Below, in pieces: positions 17,734-25,577 of a stretch of DNA of 48,825 nt. Numbering within the stretch: the first letter of the stretch is position 1; each line of letters opens with the position of its first letter. The translations under genes were made by a program, and so were the position numbers. Under the pieces are notes generated by a model. The model saw only the letters and a list, made by a program, of their open reading frames with translations, had not been told where the DNA came from and did no database searches. Origin of the DNA: Leptolyngbyaceae cyanobacterium RM1_406_9 (lineage in GTDB: Bacteria > Cyanobacteriota > Cyanobacteriia > Elainellales > Elainellaceae); NCBI GenBank assembly GCA_012033355.1, contig JAAUQZ010000003.1:1-48825 (forward strand), read 5' to 3'.

Positions 17734-18857
17734 ATGCTCATGATGCCCCTGATTGCTCAATCCTTTCCAACCACAGGCGGAGAATCTGACGCGCTGGACA
17801 TTATCACCAGTTCACTGGAGTTGTCCCGTGCCACGGTTGAGTCCTGGAACACGGTCTGGCTGGTAACACTTGACCCGCTTGCATCTGGACTCTGGATTGG
17901 GCTGATTCAATTAGGCATTACTCTTGGAGCTGCCAGCATCTTGTTTATTACGATGACTACGGGTAAGGAGATCATCGAAAAGCAGTCTTGGTCAGAGCTA
18001 GCCTCGATCTTCATCTGGCCCCTGGTAATTATGATTTTTTTAGGTGCAAATGGCAATGTTCTAGCGGGCACGATCAAGTTTATTCGGGGTTTTTCCTATG
18101 CTCAAGTGCAGAATGTATTGCAGCTTCAGGTTGGTGAACTGACCTTTCGAGATGCGATTTCCAATGTGACAATCACTGGTATTGCGAAACAGCAACTTGA
18201 AAGTCTTTACAGCGAATGCCAGGGTAAAGTTGGTACTGAACTGGTGGAGTGCTGGAACTCAAAGCAAGAGCAGGCACAAGCGATCGTCACTGAAGCCGAA
18301 CGACAAGCGCGATCGCCCCTGGAGCCGTTACGCGCCTTTGGTAAGGCATTATGGAATGCCTCATTGCCCGGTCAAATTAGCACAGCAGTGCGGTTAACAA
18401 CTGATCCTGGTAGCGTATTTCGGGACACTGCCATTCCGATCATCCGGTTCATTCTCTATGCCCTGCAATGGGGATTCGTCAATATTCTCGAAGCGGCACT
18501 ACTGTTGACTGCATTGTTTGCACCGATCGCCATTGGACTCTCGCTTCTCCCCCTGCAAGGTCGTCCGATCTGGGCATGGCTCACCGGATTTATCACATTG
18601 TTTGGAATTCAACTGGGTTACAACATTGTGGTCGGATTAACCGCCGTGGTGCTGGTTAAGTCGGGAGCAGAATTAGTGTCAGATGTAGCGTTTCTCTTTT
18701 CCTCAGCATCTTTGCACCAGGGCTGGCAGTCCTAGTAGCGGGTGGTGGAGGCTTTGCACTTTATAACGGCATTTCATCCAACGTAAAAAGTCTAATTGAC
18801 ATTTTCAGTAATGCGATCGGCACAGTCACGAGTATCGCGTTGATACGACGAGGGTAG
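17734..18857 (+). CDS. virB6: VirB6/TrbL-like polytopic membrane protein, frameshifted near its 3' end
   Basis: The first frame runs 17734-18735 (333 residues) and ends in an abrupt, unlikely tail. The true 3' end lies in the -1 frame from about 18696 and reads LSIFAPGLAVLVAGGGG and onward to a TAG at 18855-18857. Adding one T to the run at 18697-18700 restores a continuous protein of about 374 residues. Hydrophobic segments lie at about 55-75, 90-108, 225-275 and near the end, interrupted by a large soluble loop with conserved-looking cysteines (SECQGKVGTELVECW). VirB6 forms part of the inner-membrane channel. The next gene starts three bases after the restored stop, supporting the restored end. 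Confidence 0.75.
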
Positions 18858-18859
18858 TT

Positions 18860-19585
18860 ATGCAGATTAAACGGCTTCAAGCTCCACTTCTACCTGAGGC
18901 AAAGAATTTGCTGGCAGTGTGTTTCATCTGCCTGACTGCCTTTAACAGCTTGATTTTTGTTTTGACCTTATTCACTGCTTTTCGAGTGAACCGAATTGCC
19001 GAGAGAAAGACAACCTTTGCCCAATTGGTGAATGGTGAGACGATTTATGTCTCAGAGCAGGAGCGGAACTGGCGCTACCCGTCGGTGATTCAAAAAGTTG
19101 TGAGTGATTGGACTACCCTGACCTTTAATTGGGATGATAAGCTCCCTGGCACGGATGAACCCGATCAAGGAATTCGCGTTGGCAATAGCAAACGCATTCC
19201 GACGAATACTTGGTTTGCTTCTCTCCTCATGGAATCAGAGTTTGCAAAGGCATCCTTGCCCAGGATTGCTGAATTAGTTCCGCCTGCATTTTTTTCAGGG
19301 CAGATTCGGAGCACGACGATTATTTCCTACGTGTCAGAACCGCGAGAAATTCGACCCGGAGAATGGGAGGTGGATCTGGTAGCAACGCGAGTGCTCATTG
19401 ATCGCACCACGGGTAGAGATGAGCGAATCCCCTTCAATCGTACATTTACCTTGCAAGCAGTGGAGGTGCCGCGATCGCCCCTTGGAGCCGATGCACCGCT
19501 GGTAGAACGCAAAATCTACGAGATGCGCGCTGCGGGGTTGCAAATTACCCAAATTGTCGAGTTTAACCCCCAGCAACAGCGGTAG
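18860..19585 (+). CDS. virB8: VirB8-like inner-membrane assembly protein
   Basis: The protein has 241 residues. It has a short cytoplasmic N-terminus, one membrane helix (~17-41), and a periplasmic domain with the VirB8 NTF2-like pattern: IQKVVSDWTTLTFNW, then alternating strands ending in VPRSPLGADAPLVER and LQITQIVEF. VirB8 nucleates the secretion complex. GAGGG precedes the ATG. It sits two bases after the restored VirB6 stop and just before VirB10. Good match in topology, length and context; sequence identity to VirB8 is not obvious by eye. Confidence 0.72.
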   Translation: MQIKRLQAPLLPEAKNLLAVCFICLTAFNSLIFVLTLFTAFRVNRIAERKTTFAQLVNGETIYVSEQERNWRYPSVIQKVVSDWTTLTFNWDDKLPGTDEPDQGIRVGNSKRIPTNTWFASLLMESEFAKASLPRIAELVPPAFFSGQIRSTTIISYVSEPREIRPGEWEVDLVATRVLIDRTTGRDERIPFNRTFTLQAVEVPRSPLGADAPLVERKIYEMRAAGLQITQIVEFNPQQQR

Positions 19586-19601
19586 TGCAGCGAGGCTGAT
19601 T

Positions 19602-21281
19602 ATGACGAATACGAATCAAAAATTTGAATCCCATGAGTTTGATGAAATGGCTGAGGCAGTTTCAAACCCTGCTCATCATCCAAACGGGAATGGTAAAACC
19701 TCTACAAATCCCATGCTTACTGAATTGCAGGATGATGATGAACTGACCCCAGAAGAGGAACAGCAATTAGCTGGCTTTAACCCTGCAACTCCACAGCTAA
19801 TTTCAGAGGAATATCGGCTGAAGCAAGATCAGGAGGGAGCAGTAGAGCGTCCATTAGCGGAACGTGCCAGCATTCGGATGGGTTCAGTCGTAGCTGTGGT
19901 CGGAACGTTTATGGGAGCTGGAGCGGTATTGTGGTTTGGTTTTCTCCAACCCCGACCACCAGCCCGACAAGTTACTCAATCGTCCACCCCGACACCTTCA
20001 GCACCTCCAACGTTTGATGAGACGGCTGAGCTGAAAAGTCGTTTGGCATTTCAGGATCAGCAGCAACAACTCCAGCCTGAATCCGTTGCTCAACCTGAAT
20101 CCTCTGCTCCGCCAAGACCTGCTGCTTCGAGATCACCAGTTCCAGCGCCTGCTCCGGTTGCGGTGTCTCCTCCTGTAGCAGTCTCTCGACCAGAGCCGGT
20201 AGTTATAAGGTCGCCTGTCGCACCACCCGAAAGGATTCAACCCGTTGAGAGGGTTGATCCGTTCCAACGTTGGGCACAACTGGCAAATGTTGGACAGCTA
20301 CGAGTCAGTTCTGGTGCAACAGAACCTTCGAGGTCGGTTTCCAGTAATTTGCCCGATGCTCCGTCTACTCCAGTTTCACCAGCGGATCAACAGGCTCCTG
20401 TTATTCCTGTAGTCTCGATCGGTGGGACGGAAACAGACTCATCTACAATGATGACAGGTTCCGAGATGACTCCTAACTCCTCTAGGGCAGCTTCACCTAC
20501 AGAGTTGCGTTCCGCATCTAATGCCGACATGACTCCCGGTATGATTGGCATTTTGAATCGTACTCCGGTGAGTCAACTTGATCAGCGCACGGGTGGATTA
20601 AGCGAGGTCGCACTTGGAACATCCACCAGGGCTAAAGTTATTCTGCCAATGATTTGGGATGAAGGCGGCGACACTTCAACTGGTAGGACAACGTCTCCCT
20701 CAGAAAATCGCTTCGCAGTGGAGTTAACTGAGGATATGAAAGCGACCAATGGAAGTGTGGCACTCCCGGCAGGTACGATTTTAGTTGTTCGCACCCATTC
20801 TGTCGGACGGGGCAATAATTTAGTGTCAGCCAGTGCGATCGCCATTGTATATCGCGATCGCGCTGGGCAGATCCGCCAACAAACCTTACCTCCCGATAGC
20901 CTTCAGATTCGGGGTCAAGACAATCAACCGCTGGTTGCCCAAAGGCTCAATGATGTGGGACCCGATATTGCCCGACAAGATCTGTTAGTCGGATTGCTCA
21001 GTAGTTTAGGTCGTGTGGGAAGCATCATCAATCAACCCCGCACTCAATCTAGTACAGTCTCCTCTGGAGGTGGCTTTAACCAGAGTGTGACTACGACCAG
21101 TGCTGAGCCTCAAATTTGGGCGGCTGCACTGGAGGGGTTCTTCAACCCCATTGTTGAACGCATGTCCCAGCGATCCGACCAAAACATGCAAGAACTCCTG
21201 CAACGACCGAACGTGCAGTTTGTTTCTGAGGGAACCGAAGTTTCTGTGGTGGTTAATAGTTTTTTGAGGGTAAACCGATGA
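19602..21281 (+). CDS. virB10: VirB10/TrbI-like envelope-spanning protein
   Basis: The protein has 559 residues from ATG 19602, preceded by GAGG; the longer frame from 19554 uses a TTG. It has an acidic cytoplasmic tail with PEEEQQLAGFNP, one membrane helix at about 94-115, then a long Pro/Ser/Val-rich periplasmic linker (to ~225). The C-terminal half is a beta-barrel-type domain: RAKVILPMIWDEG, LPAGTILVVRTHS, ASAIAIVYRDRAGQIRQQ and FVSEGTEVSVVVN. This is the VirB10/TraB layout, linking inner and outer membranes. The stop overlaps the VirB9 start (ATGA). Confidence 0.85.
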   Translation: MTNTNQKFESHEFDEMAEAVSNPAHHPNGNGKTSTNPMLTELQDDDELTPEEEQQLAGFNPATPQLISEEYRLKQDQEGAVERPLAERASIRMGSVVAVVGTFMGAGAVLWFGFLQPRPPARQVTQSSTPTPSAPPTFDETAELKSRLAFQDQQQQLQPESVAQPESSAPPRPAASRSPVPAPAPVAVSPPVAVSRPEPVVIRSPVAPPERIQPVERVDPFQRWAQLANVGQLRVSSGATEPSRSVSSNLPDAPSTPVSPADQQAPVIPVVSIGGTETDSSTMMTGSEMTPNSSRAASPTELRSASNADMTPGMIGILNRTPVSQLDQRTGGLSEVALGTSTRAKVILPMIWDEGGDTSTGRTTSPSENRFAVELTEDMKATNGSVALPAGTILVVRTHSVGRGNNLVSASAIAIVYRDRAGQIRQQTLPPDSLQIRGQDNQPLVAQRLNDVGPDIARQDLLVGLLSSLGRVGSIINQPRTQSSTVSSGGGFNQSVTTTSAEPQIWAAALEGFFNPIVERMSQRSDQNMQELLQRPNVQFVSEGTEVSVVVNSFLRVNR

Positions 21282-22009
21282 AACGATTTCCTGCTATGAC
21301 TTCTGTCGGTGCATCGTTGCTAATTTCCTTGGCATCTCCTCTACTGCCCGTGCAGGCGCAAACTTCAGCCTATCAGGTCGTCGATCGCAACAGAGCGACC
21401 ACCAGTGCTGTGCAAGTTCAGGTTGCGCCTGGACGGGCAACCCCAATCAGCTTTAGCCAGACGGATGAGACAATCACCTATATTCTGCTAGCAGATGCCT
21501 CAAGACTGGTCTACAGCACGGATGCTGAGTTAGAGACTGGGCGGGCAAAGACTGTTTTCTTGAGAGTGATTGAACCCCTCCGCTTTCCAGGAGCCACCAC
21601 TGCGTCTGTGACAAATCTGATGGTGCAAACAGTAGATGCCGCAGGGCAAAACCGACTCTACACGTTTGATATTGTTCACAGCAGCAATCCACGTTATGTC
21701 GGTGTTCAAATTTTGCCTGCGATCGCTCGATCACAACCAGTTTCTGTTGTTAGCAACCTAATGCCTGACAACATTCAAACTGGGTTGAATATTGCTATCA
21801 CGCGAGGCTACACAGCGATTGATGATCCTGTTGTTACTAAAGTTCAGCACCTTTTGGAACTGATGCAAGCTGAAAATATGACCGTTTCAGAGGCAGCTTA
21901 TTCAGTTGGAATTCCCCTAGAGGTACTTATAGAATTGGAGCGCCTTCTTCAGGAAGGACAGCCTTCTCTACGGGTTCGGGACATTTCATTATTAAGAACC
22001 ACATTTTAG
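21278..22009 (+). CDS. virB9: VirB9/TrbG-like outer-membrane complex protein
   Basis: The protein has 243 residues with a signal peptide ending in LLPVQAQ. The N-domain pattern GRATPISFSQTDETITYI ... RLVYSTDAEL ... RAKTVFLRVI fits VirB9/TraK-type proteins that pair with VirB10 in the outer-membrane core. The C-terminus carries a predicted helical part with SEAAYSVGIPLEVLIELERL, a helix-turn-helix-like repeat not usual for VirB9. It overlaps virB10 by four bases and is the last clear secretion gene in the window. VirB10 before VirB9 is the reverse of the Agrobacterium order. Confidence 0.72.
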   Translation: MKRFPAMTSVGASLLISLASPLLPVQAQTSAYQVVDRNRATTSAVQVQVAPGRATPISFSQTDETITYILLADASRLVYSTDAELETGRAKTVFLRVIEPLRFPGATTASVTNLMVQTVDAAGQNRLYTFDIVHSSNPRYVGVQILPAIARSQPVSVVSNLMPDNIQTGLNIAITRGYTAIDDPVVTKVQHLLELMQAENMTVSEAAYSVGIPLEVLIELERLLQEGQPSLRVRDISLLRTTF

Positions 22010-22291
22010 GTTTGTTCGGTATAAGATTTCTGAGAGGCTCTATTAGTGCTAATAGAAAATTTTTCGGCTACTGTATTTCAACAGCTTGAGTCGAATGCAG
22101 CTAGCCCTCCTACATCGAAGTTCGACTTTTAATAAGCTTTTTAAGGGTGATGCAGGTTTTCTCAGTATTGACTGAGGAAAATCAGCCAGTTCGGCTTCTT
22201 GATATGCAAGTTTCTTAATACAACATACATGCAACTCCGTCGATGGAATGAGCGTGCCATGAGTTAGTTCAACCTCAAAGGATGGAATAAC
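22010..22291. other. Gene-free spacer after the secretion operon
   Basis: I see no convincing gene here. One imperfect hairpin, arms TTTTCTCAGT and ACTGAGGAAAA around an ATTG loop, lies at 22157-22181; no T-run follows it on either strand, so it is not a classic intrinsic terminator. An AAGGATGG sequence just before 22292 is the ribosome-binding site of the pseudogene that follows. Confidence 0.4.
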
Positions 22292-22788
22292 ATGGAACTA
22301 ACACCAGAACCATTTCAATTACCCACCCTACACCTGGTGCGATCGCCTTGGTCGTCGGTGGAAAGATGGCACTCAACCAACAATCTCCCTCCAATTCCGC
22401 TCTGGCTTACGGTGAAAGCTCGTCACCACCAGTGCAAACAAACGCCATCCTGCAACCGGGCACAGTTAGGGCAACCTCTCCAAACCCTGCCCCTGTTCCT
22501 TCAGTACCCGAACAACCAGTGTATTACAGCCAACAGATCACGACTTGTGCTGGCAGTGAGTTCAACGCGAACTTTCGACAATACCCTACACTTGATCCAA
22601 CCTCAGTTTTAGGAGTGGTGGCTTACGGAGATTCCGTACAGTTAACCGGACGTACCATCTAATCCGATGGCATAGTCTAGTATGAGGCGATCGCCCCCGC
22701 ACTTTACCCCTCCCCGGATGCTGGAGCGCAAAATTGGCTTGAGTCAAACCAAATAGGCTGGATTGCAAGTTGTTTCATTGTGAATTGA
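22292..22788 (+). pseudogene. Broken SH3-like domain protein
   Basis: Start ATG 22292 with an upstream AAGGATGG. After about 14 codons (LTPEPFQLPTLHLV) the coding pattern moves to the -1 frame, reading IALVVGGKMALNQQ and a signal-peptide-like region ending in SALA. It then runs through a bacterial SH3-like region: CAGSEFNANFRQYPTLD, LGVVAYGDSVQLTGRTI, a TAA stop at 22660-22662, SDGIV, a TAG stop, then YEAIAPALY and IGWIASCFIVN. The reading continues sensibly past both stops; the second would be Trp if TGG. One frameshift and two nonsense changes make this a decayed gene, originally a secreted SH3-domain protein of about 160 residues. Confidence 0.7.
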
Positions 22789-23012
22789 CGTATTCGGTAT
22801 TAAGGCTTTAAGTAGCTCACTAACGAGGTGCTAGTGACGATTAAGGGACGGGAGGATCGGCTAAGCTTCCTTTCTCCTCTGATTTCCTACATTTAGGGGC
22901 AATATAGAAAAATATTGACTAGAATTTCTATATCTGGCGTAAAAATGCGCTAAAGCAATGGTTGGAATCGATGCTGATAGGGAAGATCTGCACTAACGGA
23001 TAAGGAGACCAA

Positions 23013-23651
23013 GTGGCTACACGAAAGAGTAACTCTGGGCAAACCAGCGAAGCTACAAAGCTTAAGCAGACTCGAACCGAGCAACTTGCTCAAATTCGTC
23101 ATGTTATTGCTGTAATTGAACCCCGTTTGCAAAAGGCAGTGACGTACCAAGAGGGGCAACTTAAACTCCTTGACAGCGTTTCACTTGGTCTCTATGACGA
23201 GATAGATAAATTAAGCAAAAAAGCGCCAGCAGAGCCAGTTACAGATTTGGTTCTTAATCAAATGAACGAGGTGATAAGGGAAACAAAAGAGTTAGTGACA
23301 GATGATCCCTATGTGCAGAGACTTCAAGAGTTTATACCCGCAGGTGATAACCCTCAGCATCGGGATGCTGTCGTTGTTATGCGGCAGGTTCGGCAGGGGT
23401 TAGATCGATTTCGCCAACAGCTCAAGCCATTAGTTGAGCAACTAAACTCCCACCTTAGAAATGCTAAAGGTATTGAGATGGCATTACAGCTTTATCTGGC
23501 TGGACATACCTCCGTTACGGATGAAGATTTGGACGTTTATGACTTGAAAGTTTCTAAGGAGTGGATGTATGGAATTCCCCGAACAAATTTTTATTTTGAC
23601 AAATTGGATAGTTTAAATATTGCTGCCTACTTTAAAGTTGCCAATGAGTGA
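23013..23651 (+). CDS. Hypothetical helical protein, partner of the following nuclease-like gene
   Basis: The protein has 212 residues. The start is GTG 23013 with a strong AAGGAG nine bases upstream. It is mostly alpha-helical and charged, with a basic N-terminus and probable coiled coil across LAQIRHVIAVIEPRLQKAV and VVVMRQVRQGLDRFRQQL. No signal peptide or family is recognised. It overlaps the next gene by eight bases (ATGAGTGA), so the two are translationally coupled. Position at the edge of a defence region suggests a two-gene defence module; inferred only. Confidence 0.65.
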   Translation: MATRKSNSGQTSEATKLKQTRTEQLAQIRHVIAVIEPRLQKAVTYQEGQLKLLDSVSLGLYDEIDKLSKKAPAEPVTDLVLNQMNEVIRETKELVTDDPYVQRLQEFIPAGDNPQHRDAVVVMRQVRQGLDRFRQQLKPLVEQLNSHLRNAKGIEMALQLYLAGHTSVTDEDLDVYDLKVSKEWMYGIPRTNFYFDKLDSLNIAAYFKVANE

Positions 23652-25062
23652 TGCGGAGCTTAGTGCAAATAATCCACTGCTACCAGGAGTTTCTCAGTTC
23701 GAGGTAGATTTTGTCATTCCTCGTGTAGGTACGGATTTGCCTATTGGAATAGACCCATTTCTCCTATTCAAAAGTAGAGATCCAGAACTTTCAAAGCTTC
23801 ATAGCTTGATTTTGAGTGCGTTTAACAAAGGCATTGAGTTTGTACGGGCTAGTGAGATAGAAGAAGCTCAGAAGCTTCTCGATTTCCCAGAAGTTTCAGA
23901 GATAGGGTTGGGTTATACAAAAAAGGGAAAGAGAGGAGCAGGGGTTGGAATTTTTCTGACTCAGTTGATTATTGAGACTTTAGTGGATTCTCCTGCTTTA
24001 CAAGAACGAGGTGTGAAGCATATTGAAGAAATGCAGTTAGTATCGGTTGGTATTGGACCTGATCGTATTAGTGATATCGCTGCTAATCTTCTTAAGAAGT
24101 ATTTGGTTGAATATACGCAGAAGCAATGTATTTTGTGGAATATCCCACTGGTTTCAGGAGTGCCAGTGGAGCATATTTTTGACTTTGACAAATTGAATTG
24201 GTATGACGATTACTGCGACTTGCCGATAAGTCCCCTTGATAATGCTCCCATTCTTCTAGTTCCACGGCGCATTGTTCGAGCATTGCCCTGGATTAACTAC
24301 GAAGACTTTTTTCGCATGGAGTTCTCAGCCTATTTGCGAGCGAAACGTGTAAAAGGAAGCCTTACTAAAAAAAGTTCTCCTCAACCTCAAGTCAAGAAAG
24401 CGGATAAGGAGCAAATAGTATCGCTTACCCGTACAGAGATATATCGAATAGATCGATATATTGCAGCGAAGGAAGAGACTTCAGAACTAGCGCAGCCAAG
24501 TTTTGATTATATTGATGCAAGCAAGATAACTGTTGAGGTAGACGCACTTAAAGCGAAGCTAAGTCAAACAAAGCCTGGTCGTGAAGATGCTGGGAAGTAT
24601 CAACGAATAGTTCTCGAAATTCTAAATTTTCTATTTAATCCAGAACTTATTGACGGAGAGATAGAAGTAGAAACAGTAGATGGTACAGAGCGACGTGACA
24701 TCATCTTCACTAATGATTCTGATCAGTCGTTCTGGTCGTATATTCGCTCTGAACACTCGTCTATTTTTCTCATGTTTGAGGTTAAGAATACCAAGGGTAT
24801 TAATAATTTTTACCTGAATCAGGTTGCAACCTATTTAGGCGATCGACTTGGCTACTTAGGTTTTATCGTGACTAGAAATCCTCTAGAGGAAGCACAAGAA
24901 AGAAAAGCCTTCTCTGTATACAATGACTCAAATCCAAGGAAGATTATTTTAACGCTTTCGGATATAGACCTTTGCAATATGCTCGATATGAAGCGGCATG
25001 GACACGATCCTATGCGTTACATCCAGAAGCTTTACCGTATATTTCGCACAAGGGTTCAATAG
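23644..25062 (+). CDS. Uncharacterised protein with C-terminal PD-(D/E)XK nuclease-like domain
   Basis: The protein has 472 residues from ATG 23644. The N-terminal ~230 residues are of unknown fold (FEVDFVIPRVGTDLPIGIDP; GYTKKGKRGAGVGIFL; WNIPLVSGVPVEHIFDFD). A basic linker follows (~235-265). The C-terminal part, from about 315, has a restriction-endonuclease pattern: GTERRDIIF (D352), FLMFEVKNT (E379-x-K381), then NQVATYLGDRLGYLGFIV (Q and Y), typical of PD-(D/E)XK enzymes. It is coupled to the preceding gene. A defence nuclease is likely but the system is not one I recognise. Confidence 0.65.
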   Translation: MSDAELSANNPLLPGVSQFEVDFVIPRVGTDLPIGIDPFLLFKSRDPELSKLHSLILSAFNKGIEFVRASEIEEAQKLLDFPEVSEIGLGYTKKGKRGAGVGIFLTQLIIETLVDSPALQERGVKHIEEMQLVSVGIGPDRISDIAANLLKKYLVEYTQKQCILWNIPLVSGVPVEHIFDFDKLNWYDDYCDLPISPLDNAPILLVPRRIVRALPWINYEDFFRMEFSAYLRAKRVKGSLTKKSSPQPQVKKADKEQIVSLTRTEIYRIDRYIAAKEETSELAQPSFDYIDASKITVEVDALKAKLSQTKPGREDAGKYQRIVLEILNFLFNPELIDGEIEVETVDGTERRDIIFTNDSDQSFWSYIRSEHSSIFLMFEVKNTKGINNFYLNQVATYLGDRLGYLGFIVTRNPLEEAQERKAFSVYNDSNPRKIILTLSDIDLCNMLDMKRHGHDPMRYIQKLYRIFRTRVQ

Positions 25063-25268
25063 TTCTAATCGTCGTGCCGAATTTATTTTATGCCCTCGCT
25101 AGCGCCAGATCTTCATTACATCTACCCTAATGCTATGTCGGGCTGGATTATCTAAAGGTTAGGTAAGAACTCTTTGGAGCATCTTTGCCTTTAATGGGAA
25201 AGCTTGTAGTTTCCTAAAGAAATTACGTATACATCATGGTTTTCCCCTTGTTTGAGGGAAACATAAAT

Positions 25269-25577
25269 ATGATGTACGTCATATCCTGCTCAAATCCCTT
25301 GCAAAAGCCCTACTCACTCAAGCAGCCAGAAGCGGGTCGCTTCATCCGAGATCTGCGTCAACTGACTGGATTGACGCAGGAGCAATTTGGGCTGCGGGTT
25401 GGGGTGTCTTATGAGACTGTGAGTCGATGGGAGAACGGGAGGATGCAACCTTCCTCTCTGGCGTTTAGGCAGCTACAGCAGTTAGCTCAAGAGTTTGGAG
25501 ACACAGGCAAAGCTTTGTTAGAACGGTATAGATCTGATCCCCTATCTCCAGGAGCGCCGTCGTATGGTTCGACTTGA
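25269..25577 (+). CDS. XRE-family transcriptional regulator of the defence cassette
   Basis: The protein has 102 residues from ATG 25269, which has GAGGG ten bases upstream; an upstream ATG at 25236 lacks a binding site. The helix-turn-helix is RQLTGLTQEQFGLRVG followed by SYETVSRWENGRMQPSS. It overlaps the helicase gene by 14 bases and so probably autoregulates the whole cassette. Confidence 0.85.
   Translation: MMYVISCSNPLQKPYSLKQPEAGRFIRDLRQLTGLTQEQFGLRVGVSYETVSRWENGRMQPSSLAFRQLQQLAQEFGDTGKALLERYRSDPLSPGAPSYGST

Noticed and set aside
18690-18702. Programmed -1 frameshift site in virB6
   Set aside because: The CTTTTCC run is not a canonical slippery heptamer; tRNA re-pairing after a slip is poor, so an indel is more likely.
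22157-22181. Terminator after the secretion operon
   Set aside because: The hairpin is imperfect and no T-run follows it on either strand.
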